Assembly: GCF_030692605.1 (NCBI RefSeq)
Contig: NZ_JAUYUD010000085.1
Location: 62,001 to 126,000, forward strand
Source: Lutibacter sp.
Lineage (GTDB): Bacteria; Bacteroidota; Bacteroidia; Flavobacteriales; Flavobacteriaceae
Direction: 5' to 3'
DNA length: 64,000 bases
The notes under the pieces were generated by a model. It was not told the DNA's origin. It ran no database searches and worked only from the letters and a program-made list of their open reading frames with translations. Positions within the stretch are counted from its first letter, which is position 1; each line of letters opens with the position of its first letter. The position numbers and the translations under genes are program-made. Positions 27,983 through 37,371 of the stretch are shown here, piece after piece.

Positions 27983-29245
27983 GTGAATACAAAAACCCAA
28001 AATAGCATTTCTTTAGAGAAAATATATAAAGCTCAACATAATATTAAAGGAGTTGTTGAACAAACTCCTTTGATTTTTATGAAGAATTTTTCTGAACGGT
28101 ATCATGCTAAAATTTACTTCAAAAGGGAAGATTTACAAGTGGTTCGTTCTTATAAAATTAGGGGAGCTTATAATAAAATTCAAGGGTTAACAAATGACAA
28201 ATTAAAAAATGGGATTGTTTGTGCAAGTGCTGGTAATCACGCACAAGGAGTTGCATACGCTTGTCAGAAATTAAAAGTACAAGGAACTATTTTTATGCCT
28301 GTAACTACACCACATCAAAAAATTGATCAGGTTAGAATGTTTGGTGGCTCATTTGTAGATATAAAACTTTTTGGTGATAGTTTTGATGATAGTCAGAAGG
28401 CTGCTGTTGAATTTTGTGAAAAAACTAAGACCACATTCGTGCACCCTTTTGATGATTTGGAGGTAATTGCTGGACAAGGAACTGTTGGATTAGAAATTTT
28501 AAATGATAGTGAAAATCCGATTGATTATTTATTTCTTCCTGTTGGAGGTGGAGGTTTAGCAGCAGGAGTTTCAAGCGTGTTTAAAACCTTAAGCCCAAAA
28601 ACAAAAATTATTGGGGTAGAGCCAATAGGAGCACCTTCGTTAACAACTTCATTAGAAAAGGGTGTAAATACAACCTTAGATGAAATTGATAATTTTGTTG
28701 ACGGAGCTGCCGTAAAGCGTATTGGAGAATTAAATTTTGAGATTTGTAAAGAATTATTAGATGGAACTGATACCATTTGTGAAGGACTAATTTGCTCTAC
28801 TATTTTAAAATTGTATAATGAAAATGCATTGGTAGTTGAACCAGCTGGGGCTTTGTCTATCGCTGCGCTTGAAAATTTCAAAAACGAAATTAAAGGAAAA
28901 ACCATTGTGTGTGTTGTGAGTGGAGGTAATAACGACATTACCCGAATGGAAGAAATGAAAGAACGAGCGTTATTTTACGAAGGTTTAAAACATTATTTTA
29001 TCATTAAATTTCCACAAAGAGCAGGTGCTTTAAAAGAATTTGTGGTAGATGTTTTAGGTCCAAATGACGATATTGCTTATTTTGAATATACCAAAAAACA
29101 CAACAGAGATAAAGGGCCAGCAGTAGTTGGTATAGAATTAGAATCGAAAGAAGACTTTGAACCATTATTAACTAGAATGAAGCAAAAAGGATTTTTAAGT
29201 GAATATTTAAATGAAAAACCAGAACTTTTTCAGTTTTTAGTGTAA
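27983..29245 (+). CDS. ilvA: threonine ammonia-lyase (biosynthetic, short form)
   Basis: PLP enzyme deaminating threonine to 2-oxobutyrate, the isoleucine entry step. 420 aa with a GTG start 6 bases after ilvC; the next ATG would remove conserved N-terminal sequence. The PLP lysine is in VVRSYKIRGAYNK, CASAGNHAQGVAYAC binds substrate, and a glycine-rich PVGGGGLAAG loop follows. A C-terminal ACT-like domain from about residue 335 (HYFIIKFPQRAGALKEF) makes isoleucine feedback possible. Last gene of the ilv operon. Confidence 0.93.
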   Translation: MNTKTQNSISLEKIYKAQHNIKGVVEQTPLIFMKNFSERYHAKIYFKREDLQVVRSYKIRGAYNKIQGLTNDKLKNGIVCASAGNHAQGVAYACQKLKVQGTIFMPVTTPHQKIDQVRMFGGSFVDIKLFGDSFDDSQKAAVEFCEKTKTTFVHPFDDLEVIAGQGTVGLEILNDSENPIDYLFLPVGGGGLAAGVSSVFKTLSPKTKIIGVEPIGAPSLTTSLEKGVNTTLDEIDNFVDGAAVKRIGELNFEICKELLDGTDTICEGLICSTILKLYNENALVVEPAGALSIAALENFKNEIKGKTIVCVVSGGNNDITRMEEMKERALFYEGLKHYFIIKFPQRAGALKEFVVDVLGPNDDIAYFEYTKKHNRDKGPAVVGIELESKEDFEPLLTRMKQKGFLSEYLNEKPELFQFLV

Positions 29246-29624
29246 AATAACAAAAAACAAAAAATGTGTTAATTATTTAACATACAAAATGTTAATGAAT
29301 TAATTTTTGTACTATTGTACCGTGAAAATAAATAAATTAAATAATACTGTTAAAACTCCCAGTCACACTTTCGACTTGCGCCGCTGTATGCGCTAATTAT
29401 TAGTTTTAGATAACACAGTTTTAATCATTTTATATTTCAATTTTGCAACAATCAATTTTTAAATCACTTCATTATAAATTACCAATACAATTGTTAGTTT
29501 TTATAGTTGTACGCAGTTTTTCACCTCGTCGTCCCTTAGGGGCGTAAATTTCTTTTGAAAACGATGCGTTCGTTTTCCCCTTAAAACATCATAAATTAAT
29601 TTTTCAACATTTAAAAAGTAAACA
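29246..29624 (+). promoter_or_regulatory. leader region of the arginine/proline operon with candidate hairpins
   Basis: The 379-base gap holds a short ORF (29322-29396) and several hairpins. TTAAAACT (29350-29357), at the middle of that ORF, can pair with AGTTTTAA at 29417-29424 or with the partial copy at 29402-29409. CGTCCC/GGGGCG (29530-29544) is followed by TAAATTTCTTTT and is terminator-like. GAAAACGA/TCGTTTTC (29557-29577) is a perfect 8-bp stem. A near-consensus -7 element (AATTTTTG) sits upstream of the ORF. An attenuation mechanism is likely; the exact switch is not resolved. Confidence 0.5.
29322..29396 (+). CDS. candidate arginine leader peptide
   Basis: GTG-initiated 24-codon ORF ending DLRRCMR: three Arg codons within the last six, all CGC, a codon that is uncommon in the surrounding AT-rich genes. 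It lies 228 bases before the first gene of the arginine operon, upstream of several hairpins. By position and composition it resembles the ilv leader found upstream of the neighbouring operon. The start codon is uncertain because no ATG fits. Confidence 0.55.
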   Translation: MKINKLNNTVKTPSHTFDLRRCMR

Positions 29625-30245
29625 ATGGAAATTGTTATAGCCAATACAACGCATTTAAAATATGCAGAAATCATATGCGAAACTATTAAGGAGTCCGCAA
29701 AAGTTAGAGGAACCGGAATTGCAGAAAGAACTCCCGAATATATTTCAAAAAAAATTACCTATGGAGATGCTATTATAGCCGTTCAAAGCAATGAATTTGC
29801 TGGTTTTTGCTATATTGAAATTTGGGATAATAAAGAATTTGTGGTCAATTCGGGTTTAATTGTACATCCAAATTTTAGAAATCAAGGACTTGCCAGAAAA
29901 ATTAAAGAAAAGATTTTAGAACACTCTAAAAATAAATATCCAGAAGCTAAAATATTTGGTATTACAACAGGACTTGCGGTTATGAAAATTAATTACGAAT
30001 TAGGATACCAACCAGTAACTTTTTCAGAATTAACATCCGATGAAGCCTTTTGGAATGGTTGCAAAACTTGTAAAAATTATGATGTATTAATTAGAACCGA
30101 TAAAAAAATGTGTTTATGTACAGGAATGTTGTACGATCCTAAACACGAGAAAAATATAAAACAACACGGCTATAATTTAAAAGTATTAAGCAGATTAAAA
30201 AAAATAAAACAATCATTATTTCTGAAAAAAAATAATAATGAGTAA
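29625..30245 (+). CDS. GNAT-family N-acyltransferase of the arginine operon
   Basis: 206 aa. The acyl-CoA binding motif RNQGLA lies at 85-90, preceded by the beta-strand GLIVHPNF. A C-terminal cluster of four Cys (C146, C149, C163, C165) may bind a metal. It is the first gene of the arginine operon, which shows neither argA nor argJ, so it probably performs the first step: N-acetylation or N-succinylation of glutamate. That function is inferred from position. 105 bases separate it from argG. Confidence 0.75.
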   Translation: MEIVIANTTHLKYAEIICETIKESAKVRGTGIAERTPEYISKKITYGDAIIAVQSNEFAGFCYIEIWDNKEFVVNSGLIVHPNFRNQGLARKIKEKILEHSKNKYPEAKIFGITTGLAVMKINYELGYQPVTFSELTSDEAFWNGCKTCKNYDVLIRTDKKMCLCTGMLYDPKHEKNIKQHGYNLKVLSRLKKIKQSLFLKKNNNE

Positions 30246-30291
30246 AAAGTAAAGAGGATAGTATGAGGTTATGGTTGCTTTAAATTTTTTA

Positions 30292-30333
30292 ATACCAGAT
30301 TTCAAACACTTTATACCAAATTCTTGACACTAA
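30292..30333 (+). repeat. degenerate 21-base tandem repeat upstream of argG
   Basis: Two copies beginning ATACCA (30292 and 30313) share ATACCA, an ATT core and ACACT, with several mismatches. They end 17 bases before the argG ATG; a regulatory role is possible but unproven. Confidence 0.3.
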
Positions 30334-30350
30334 ATACAAAATATAACAAA

Positions 30351-31538
30351 ATGGAAAAAGTAGTATTAGCATATAGCGGAGGTTTAGATACTTCCTACTG
30401 CGTAAAATATTTAATAAATGAGTTAAATTTAGAAGTACATAGTGTACTTGTAAATACAGGAGGTTTTTCAACTAGCGAATTGGAAGTTGTTGAGAAAAAG
30501 GCTTATGAAATGGGAGTTACTTCTCATACAAATAAAAATATATTAGAAGAATATTATAACAAGGCTATAAAGTATATGGTTTTTGGTAATGTGCTTAAGA
30601 ACAATACATACCCACTTTCAGTAAGTGCTGAACGAGTTTTTCAGGCGATAGAAGTGGTGAAATACGCAAAACAAATCGGTGCAAAACACATCGCTCACGG
30701 AAGTACAGGCGCTGGAAATGATCAGGTACGTTTTGATATGATTTTTCAAACGCTGGCTCCAGGTATTAATATTATAACACCAATTAGAGACTTAAAATTA
30801 TCTAGACAAGAAGAGATTGCTTATTTAAAAGAAAATGGCGTAGATTATTCTTGGGATAAAGCAAAATATTCTATTAATAAAGGAATCTGGGGAACAAGTG
30901 TTGGAGGTGTAGAAACGTTAACATCACATCAATCATTGCCTGAAGAAGCATACCCAAGTCAGTTAGAAAAAATAGAGCCTTCTAATGTGAGACTTCATTT
31001 TAAAAATGGAGAATTTATTGGTTTTAATAATGAATTTGATTCACCAGTAAATAATATTCTAAAGTTAGAAGCTATAGCTTCAAAATATGCTATTGGAAGA
31101 GATATTCACGTGGGAGATACAATTGTAGGGATTAAAGGAAGAGTCGGTTTTGAAGCAGCAGCAGCAGTTGTTACCATAAAAGCACATCATTTATTAGAAA
31201 AACATGTATTGTCTAAATGGCAACAAAACTTAAAAGATCAATTAGGTAATTGGTATGGAATGTTATTGCACGATGGTCAATATTTTGAACCAGTAATGAG
31301 AAATATCGAATCATTTTTACAAGATTCTCAAAAAACAGTTACTGGTGAAGTATTTGTAACTTTAAAACCATATCATTTTAGTTTAAATGGAATTGAATCT
31401 GAGCACGATTTAATGAAATCTAAATTTGGTGAATACGGAGAAACTAATAAAGCATGGACAGCAGATGATGCGAAAGGTTTTATTAAAATTTTAGGAACTC
31501 CAAATAAAATTTATCACAGTGTAAATTCAGAATTATGA
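30351..31538 (+). CDS. argG: argininosuccinate synthase
   Basis: ATP-dependent joining of citrulline and aspartate. 395 aa from ATG 30351; an upstream in-frame start is rejected because the family begins at MEKVVLAYSGGLDTS. The AYSGGLDTS P-loop is at residues 6-14 and the HGSTGAGNDQVRF motif is near residue 112. Its stop overlaps the argC start by 4 bases (ATGA). Confidence 0.96.
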   Translation: MEKVVLAYSGGLDTSYCVKYLINELNLEVHSVLVNTGGFSTSELEVVEKKAYEMGVTSHTNKNILEEYYNKAIKYMVFGNVLKNNTYPLSVSAERVFQAIEVVKYAKQIGAKHIAHGSTGAGNDQVRFDMIFQTLAPGINIITPIRDLKLSRQEEIAYLKENGVDYSWDKAKYSINKGIWGTSVGGVETLTSHQSLPEEAYPSQLEKIEPSNVRLHFKNGEFIGFNNEFDSPVNNILKLEAIASKYAIGRDIHVGDTIVGIKGRVGFEAAAAVVTIKAHHLLEKHVLSKWQQNLKDQLGNWYGMLLHDGQYFEPVMRNIESFLQDSQKTVTGEVFVTLKPYHFSLNGIESEHDLMKSKFGEYGETNKAWTADDAKGFIKILGTPNKIYHSVNSEL

Positions 31539-32512
31539 TAAAAGTTGGAATAGTTGGTGGTGCAGGTTATACGGCAGGCGAGTTAATTAGATTGGTAATG
31601 AACCACTCGAAAGTTGAATTAGATTTTGTGTACAGCACTTCAAATGCAGGAAATTATATTTATGAAGTGCATCAAGATTTATTGGGTTTGCTTGACTTAA
31701 AATTTACAGAAACCATAAATTCAAATGTAGATGTACTTTTTTTATGTTTAGGGCATGGAAATTCTAAAAAGTTTTTAGAACAAAACCAGTTTTCGAATAC
31801 TACTAAAATTATTGATTTAAGTAACGATTTCCGGTTAGAAAAAGATGCTGTTTTTGAAGGAAAAGAGTTTATATATGGATTGCCTGAACTTCAAAAAAAT
31901 AAGATTGAAAAAGCTAATTACATTGCAAATCCAGGATGTTTTGCAACAGCAATTCAGTTGGCTTTATTGCCATTGGTTCAACATAATTTGATAAAAAGTT
32001 CGGTGCATATTAATGCCACAACAGGTTCAACGGGTGCAGGAGTTTCTCCAAGTGAAACCACTCATTTTAGTTGGAGAGATAATAATTTTTCAATTTATAA
32101 AGCATTTACGCATCAACATTTAGGAGAAATAAATGAAAGTTTAGCATCGCTTCAAATGGGATTTTCTGAGAAATTATTTTTTATACCAAATAGAGGAAAT
32201 TTTAGCAGAGGAATTTTTGCTTCCATTTATTTAGAATTCGATAAAAGTATTGAAGTTGCTTTTGAATTGTTTGAAGATTTTTATAAAGATGCGTCATTTA
32301 CTCATATTTCAAAAATTCCGGTGCATTTAAAGCAAGTTGTAAATACCAACAATTGTTTTATTCATTTGGAAAAAAACAACAATACATTATTAATTACTTC
32401 AGTATTAGATAATTTATTGAAAGGGGCATCTGGACAAGCAATTCAAAATATGAATTTGATGTTTGGATTTAATGAAACAGAAGGATTGCAATTAAAAGCA
32501 AGTTCATTTTAA
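31535..32512 (+). CDS. argC: N-acetyl-gamma-glutamyl-phosphate reductase
   Basis: NADPH-dependent reduction of N-acyl-glutamyl phosphate to the semialdehyde. 325 aa: the N-terminal GGAGYTAGELIRL Rossmann motif and the catalytic Cys in ANPGCFATA near residue 134, with HQHLGEINE later. Whether the acyl group is acetyl or succinyl depends on the operon's chemistry. 13 bases before proC. Confidence 0.95.
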   Translation: MIKVGIVGGAGYTAGELIRLVMNHSKVELDFVYSTSNAGNYIYEVHQDLLGLLDLKFTETINSNVDVLFLCLGHGNSKKFLEQNQFSNTTKIIDLSNDFRLEKDAVFEGKEFIYGLPELQKNKIEKANYIANPGCFATAIQLALLPLVQHNLIKSSVHINATTGSTGAGVSPSETTHFSWRDNNFSIYKAFTHQHLGEINESLASLQMGFSEKLFFIPNRGNFSRGIFASIYLEFDKSIEVAFELFEDFYKDASFTHISKIPVHLKQVVNTNNCFIHLEKNNNTLLITSVLDNLLKGASGQAIQNMNLMFGFNETEGLQLKASSF

Positions 32513-32525
32513 AAAACAAACACAA

Positions 32526-33317
32526 ATGAAAATAGCCATTATAGGTACAGGAAATTTAGGATTATCAATCGCCAATGGAATATTGAATAGCGATTTAAAT
32601 ATAACTTCATTATATGTTACAAAACGAAATATTGCTGAATTAAATAGCTTGAATTCAAGCGAAAAGATTAAAATAACAACCAATAATATTGAAGCAGTTC
32701 AACATTCAGAAATAATTATTTTAGCAGTACAACCGAAACAACTATCGTTGGTATTAAATGAAATAAAAGGGTATTTAAAGAGCAATAAACACGTTTTAAT
32801 TTCTACAGTAACTGGAAGAAAAATTGAAGAAATGGAACAACTAATTGGAGCTAATATACCAATTATAAGAAGTATGCCAAATACGGCTATTTCCGTTTCA
32901 CAATCTATGACTTGTTTGTGTGCAAATAAAGAAGGAGAATCAAAGTTAGAAATTGCAAAAAATATTTTTAATGCAGTTGGTACAACATTGGTAATTGAAG
33001 AGAAATTAATGCAAGCAGCAACAGTAATTTGTGCAAGTGGAATTGCTTTTTGGATGCGTTTGATAAGAGCAACTACACAAGGCGCTATTCAATTAGGATT
33101 CGATGCAAAAGAAGCTCAAAATTTAGCAATGCAAACGTGTTTAGGAGCGGCCAGTTTATTAAAAGAATCGGGCAACCATCCAGAACAAGAAATTGATAAA
33201 GTAACTACGCCAAGTGGCTGTACCATCGAAGGTTTAAATGAAATGGAACATCAAGGTTTAAGTTCGTCGTTAATTAAAGGTTTGGTAACTTCATATGAAA
33301 AAATTAATCAGATTTAA
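32526..33317 (+). CDS. proC: pyrroline-5-carboxylate reductase
   Basis: Last step of proline synthesis. 263 aa: the N-terminal IIGTGNLGLSIANG NAD(P)-binding motif and the late signature EIDKVTTPSGCTIEGLNEME. Inclusion inside the arginine operon, together with proA and proB, gives one transcription unit for all glutamate-derived amino acids. 11 bases before argD. Confidence 0.93.
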   Translation: MKIAIIGTGNLGLSIANGILNSDLNITSLYVTKRNIAELNSLNSSEKIKITTNNIEAVQHSEIIILAVQPKQLSLVLNEIKGYLKSNKHVLISTVTGRKIEEMEQLIGANIPIIRSMPNTAISVSQSMTCLCANKEGESKLEIAKNIFNAVGTTLVIEEKLMQAATVICASGIAFWMRLIRATTQGAIQLGFDAKEAQNLAMQTCLGAASLLKESGNHPEQEIDKVTTPSGCTIEGLNEMEHQGLSSSLIKGLVTSYEKINQI

Positions 33318-33328
33318 TACTTTTAAAA

Positions 33329-34456
33329 ATGAAATTATTTGATGTATATCCACTATATAATGTTACACCTGTTAAAGCAGAGGGTGTTTATGTTTGGGAT
33401 GATAAAGGAACAAAATATTTAGACTTATATGGAGGTCATGGTGTTATTTCCATTGGACATTCACACCCTAAATATGTGGATTCTTTAACAAATCAATTAA
33501 AAGAAATTGGATTTTATTCCAATTCAATTCAAAATCCGTTACAAGTTGAATTAGCTCAAAAATTAGGAAAGCTTTCAGACTGTGAAAATTTCAATTTATT
33601 TCTTTGTAATTCTGGTGCAGAATCGAATGAAAATGCGTTAAAATTAGCTTCGTTTGTAACTGGAAAAAGTAGAATCGTTTCTTTTACAAATTCGTTTCAC
33701 GGAAGAACTTCAGCTGCTGTTGCTGTTACCGATAATATGAATATAAATGCACCAATAAATTTGCAGCAAAAAGTAACCTTTTTACCATTGAATGAGATTG
33801 ATTTAGTGTATCACGAAATTGGAAAAAAAGATGTTGCAGCAGTTATTATTGAAGGAATTCAGGGTGTTGGAGGCTTAGATGAAGGAACATCAGAATTTTT
33901 TAAAGAGGTTCAATCAGTTTGTAATAAAAATGGAGTGTTGTTAATTTTGGACGAAATCCAGTCTGGTTATGGCAGAAGCGGACAATTTTTTGCATTTCAA
34001 CAACACAACATTCAGCCAGATATTATTACAACAGCAAAAGGAATGGCAAACGGATTTCCAATTGGAGGTGTGTTGATTTCAAATAAATATGAAGCAAAAT
34101 ATGGAATGTTGGGAACAACTTTTGGTGGAAATCATTTGGCTTGTGCTGCTGCAATTTCAGTATTAGATAGTATTGAACAAGAGAAATTAATTGCCAATGT
34201 AAATGAAGTTTATCACTATTTTTTAGAAGAAATAAAATCGGTTTCAAAGGTTAAAAAGGTAAAAGGAAGAGGTTTAATGTTGGGTTTAGAATTTGATTTT
34301 GAAGTTGGAGAATTAAGAAAGAAATTGATTTTTGACAAAAATATTTTCACAGGCGGGTCTAACAATAAATACTTGTTGAGAATTTTACCGCCATTAACTA
34401 TAAAAAAAGAACAAATAGCTTTTTTTATAAATGCATTGAAAGAATTATTAGCATAA
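33329..34456 (+). CDS. argD: acyl-ornithine aminotransferase
   Basis: Class III PLP aminotransferase producing N-acyl-ornithine. 375 aa: GGHGVISIGHSHP, then NSGAESNENALKLA, the LDEIQSGYGRSG region, and the PLP lysine in TTAKGMANGFPIGG near residue 236. Full-length. The stop overlaps proA's start by one base (TAATG). Confidence 0.94.
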   Translation: MKLFDVYPLYNVTPVKAEGVYVWDDKGTKYLDLYGGHGVISIGHSHPKYVDSLTNQLKEIGFYSNSIQNPLQVELAQKLGKLSDCENFNLFLCNSGAESNENALKLASFVTGKSRIVSFTNSFHGRTSAAVAVTDNMNINAPINLQQKVTFLPLNEIDLVYHEIGKKDVAAVIIEGIQGVGGLDEGTSEFFKEVQSVCNKNGVLLILDEIQSGYGRSGQFFAFQQHNIQPDIITTAKGMANGFPIGGVLISNKYEAKYGMLGTTFGGNHLACAAAISVLDSIEQEKLIANVNEVYHYFLEEIKSVSKVKKVKGRGLMLGLEFDFEVGELRKKLIFDKNIFTGGSNNKYLLRILPPLTIKKEQIAFFINALKELLA

Positions 34457-35652
34457 TGAATAAGGCATTAACCATACAACAACGAAACGATGTTTTACTT
34501 TCAATGGCAAACATAATTGCTGCTGAAAAAGTAGAAATATTGAATGCAAACAAATTGGATGTAAACAATTACAATGGTGAAGATTTAGCCATGTATGACC
34601 GCTTAAAAGTAGATGAAGAAAAAATTAGTGGAATGATTTTGTCATTGCAACAATTAATTGCTGATATTGATCCTGTAGGAAAAGAATTATATCATTTCAC
34701 ACATGAAAACGGATTAAAAATCACGAATAAATCAGCATCGTTTGGTACTGTTTTAATCATTTATGAATCAAGACCCGATGTTACTGTTGAAGCTGCCGGA
34801 ATTGCATTTAAATCTGGAAATAAAATTTTATTAAAAGGTGGTAAAGAATCGATAAATTCAAACTTAAAAATTGTGAATTTATGGCACAAAGCATTAACAG
34901 AAAATGATATTTCAACAAATTGGGTGGAATATTTAAATTATAATAGAAATAAAACTCAAGCGTTTTTAGAAAATCCTACGCAAAAAGTAGATTTAATTGT
35001 ACCACGTGGTGGTGAAAAATTAATTGCTTTTGTAAAACAACATGCAACTTGCCCAGTAATTGTAAGTGGACGTGGGAATAATTTTATTTATGTAGATAAT
35101 GAAGCTGATTTAGATATTGCTTTAAAAGTAATTATCAACGGAAAAACCACAAAAATATCAGCTTGTAATGCAGTTGATAAGGTGCTTATAAATTGTAATT
35201 TACCAACTTTAGAATTATTTGTTAAAAGATTGATATATAAATTATTAGCATCGAATATTGAAATTTTAGTTGATGAGAATTTATCAGTTTATGAAAATGT
35301 TTCAGCCTATGAAAATGAGGATATTTGGTATGAAGAATTCCTAGATTATAAAATTGTAATTGGAAGTGTAAATTCTTCGGAAGAAGCTATTGCTAAAATT
35401 AATAAATATGGAGGCGGACATTCAGCAGTAATTATTTCAAAAAATGATAAAACTGCAACTGCTTTTATGGAATCGGTTGATTCAGCTGCGGTATATCAAA
35501 ATGCTTCAACTCGTTTTACTGATGGAGGACAGTTTGGATTGGGAGGAGAATTGGCAATCAGTACAGATAAATTACATCATAGAGGTCCAATGGGATTACA
35601 ACATTTAGTAACAAACAAGTGGTATATATATGGGAATGGGCAAATTAGATAA
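34456..35652 (+). CDS. proA: glutamate-5-semialdehyde dehydrogenase
   Basis: NADPH-dependent reduction of gamma-glutamyl phosphate in proline synthesis. 398 aa with the ALDH-like fold: IIYESRPDVTVEAAG, LKGGKESINSN, the catalytic Cys in KISACNAVDKVLIN near residue 239 and VDSAAVYQNASTRFTDGG. It overlaps proB by 23 bases. Confidence 0.95.
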   Translation: MNKALTIQQRNDVLLSMANIIAAEKVEILNANKLDVNNYNGEDLAMYDRLKVDEEKISGMILSLQQLIADIDPVGKELYHFTHENGLKITNKSASFGTVLIIYESRPDVTVEAAGIAFKSGNKILLKGGKESINSNLKIVNLWHKALTENDISTNWVEYLNYNRNKTQAFLENPTQKVDLIVPRGGEKLIAFVKQHATCPVIVSGRGNNFIYVDNEADLDIALKVIINGKTTKISACNAVDKVLINCNLPTLELFVKRLIYKLLASNIEILVDENLSVYENVSAYENEDIWYEEFLDYKIVIGSVNSSEEAIAKINKYGGGHSAVIISKNDKTATAFMESVDSAAVYQNASTRFTDGGQFGLGGELAISTDKLHHRGPMGLQHLVTNKWYIYGNGQIR

Positions 35653-36412
35653 AAAAAGAATATTACTTAAAATTGGTACAAATGTGCTCACTAAAGGAAC
35701 GAACAATATTTCTAGAGGCAAAATTGAAGATATAGCGCAACAAATTGCCTTTTTGAAAGATGATTATGAATTTGTAATTGTAAGTTCTGGAGCTATTGCA
35801 GCAGCCAAACAATTTGTAAATTTAGAAACTAATGGAAAAGAAATTAACGTTAAACAGGCATTAGCATCTATTGGTCAACCACATTTAATGCGAATTTTTC
35901 AGGAAAATTTCAGAGAATTGGGATTGCTAACATCACAATGTTTATTATCGTATTCAGATTTTGAAAGAGAACAATCGAAAATAAACATTGTAAACACCAT
36001 TAATGTGTTGGTTGAAAATAACTATATTCCAATTATAAATGAGAATGACACAGTGGCAACAGATGAAATAAAATTTGGTGATAATGATAAATTATCTGCG
36101 TTAACTGCAGCATTGTTAAATGTTGATTTGTTAATAATTGCAACAAATACAGATGGCATTTACACCAAAGAATCTATAGATGCAAATAGTGTAAAAACAA
36201 TTAAAGAAACTTCAAATGTTCTACTATTGCGTGAGCAAATAAAAAACTCAGTTTCTATACATGGAACTGGAGGAATGACTACTAAAATTGAAGCAGCTGA
36301 AATAGCTCAAAAAGCGAATATTGAAACATGGATTGTTAATGGTTTAATTGATAATTTTATGATCAATGCGATGAATAATAAAACAGAATTTACAAAAATA
36401 ACAATACAATAA
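35630..36412 (+). CDS. proB: glutamate 5-kinase without PUA domain
   Basis: Phosphorylates glutamate, the first step of proline synthesis. 260 aa: the KIGTNVLTKG N-terminal phosphate-binding motif, VSSGAIAAAK, and GTGGMTTKIEAAEIA near residue 208. It lacks the C-terminal PUA domain of the 367-aa E. coli enzyme. The start may be ATG 35630 or ATG 35636; both overlap proA. One base separates it from argF'. Confidence 0.93.
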   Translation: MGMGKLDKKRILLKIGTNVLTKGTNNISRGKIEDIAQQIAFLKDDYEFVIVSSGAIAAAKQFVNLETNGKEINVKQALASIGQPHLMRIFQENFRELGLLTSQCLLSYSDFEREQSKINIVNTINVLVENNYIPIINENDTVATDEIKFGDNDKLSALTAALLNVDLLIIATNTDGIYTKESIDANSVKTIKETSNVLLLREQIKNSVSIHGTGGMTTKIEAAEIAQKANIETWIVNGLIDNFMINAMNNKTEFTKITIQ

Positions 36413-36413
36413 A

Positions 36414-37361
36414 ATGCAACATTACACAAGCTTGAATGATCTTGATAGTTTGCTAATAACAGTGCAAGAAGCTATTGAGTTAAAGAAAAACCAATTACAG
36501 TTTAAAACTCTTGGAGAAGGTAAAACTATTTGTTTATTGTTTTTTAACAATAGTTTAAGAACACGTTTAAGTACCCAAAAAGCAGCTCAAAATTTAGGAA
36601 TGAATACTATTGTAATGAATTTCGGCAGCGAAGGTTGGGAATTGGAATTTGAAGATGGAGTTGTAATGAATCAAAATAAATCTGAACATGTAAAAGAAGC
36701 CGCTAAAGTAATTGCGCAATATTGTGATATTGTGGCTATTAGAGCTTTTGCATCGTTAACGGATAAAGAAAAAGATAAGGATGAAATGGTTATCAATAGT
36801 TTTAAAAAATATGCAGGAATACCTGTTGTAAATATGGAAAGTGCTACGGGTCATCCATTACAGGCGTTGGCCGATGCAATTACTATTGAAGAATTTAAAA
36901 CAGTTAAAAAACCAAAAGTGGTATTGTCTTGGGCACCGCATCCAAAAGCCTTGCCACATGCGGTTGCAAATTCTTTTGTGGAAATGATGCTGTTACAAGA
37001 TATGGATTTTGTGATTACACATCCAAAAGGTTATGAGTTAAATCCTGAAATAACTAAAAATTCAACAATAGAATACAATCAGGAAAAGGCCTTTGAAAAT
37101 GCAGATTTTGTGTATGTTAAAAACTGGAGTTCGTTTAATGATTATGGTAAAGTTGTAAATACAGATGTAAATTGGATGATCACTACCGATAAAATGAAAA
37201 TAACAAACAATGCTAAATTTATGCATTGTTTACCAGTTAGAAGAAACGTAATTGTGGCTGATGAGGTGTTGGATTCAGAAAATTCAATTGTAATTCAACA
37301 AGCAAATAATAGAACTTATTCAGCACAAATTGTCTTGAAAAAAATATTGGAAAACCTATAG
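36414..37361 (+). CDS. argF': N-acyl-ornithine (acetyl- or succinyl-) carbamoyltransferase
   Basis: Carbamoylates N-acyl-ornithine rather than free ornithine, a feature of Bacteroidetes and Xanthomonas arginine synthesis. 315 aa: carbamoyl phosphate motif NSLRTRLSTQ at 46-55, then ATGHPLQALAD and HCLPVRR. As I recall the literature, residue 90 of the B. fragilis enzyme is Pro (succinyl) and the equivalent in Xanthomonas is Glu (acetyl). Here position 90 is Ser in MNQNKSEHV, so the acyl group is uncertain. A 69-base repeat-containing gap follows. Confidence 0.92.
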   Translation: MQHYTSLNDLDSLLITVQEAIELKKNQLQFKTLGEGKTICLLFFNNSLRTRLSTQKAAQNLGMNTIVMNFGSEGWELEFEDGVVMNQNKSEHVKEAAKVIAQYCDIVAIRAFASLTDKEKDKDEMVINSFKKYAGIPVVNMESATGHPLQALADAITIEEFKTVKKPKVVLSWAPHPKALPHAVANSFVEMMLLQDMDFVITHPKGYELNPEITKNSTIEYNQEKAFENADFVYVKNWSSFNDYGKVVNTDVNWMITTDKMKITNNAKFMHCLPVRRNVIVADEVLDSENSIVIQQANNRTYSAQIVLKKILENL

Positions 37362-37371
37362 TATTTAATGA

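Noticed and set aside
28525-28938. 137-codon minus-strand ORF opposite ilvA
   Set aside because: Shadow of ilvA, which has intact family motifs throughout.
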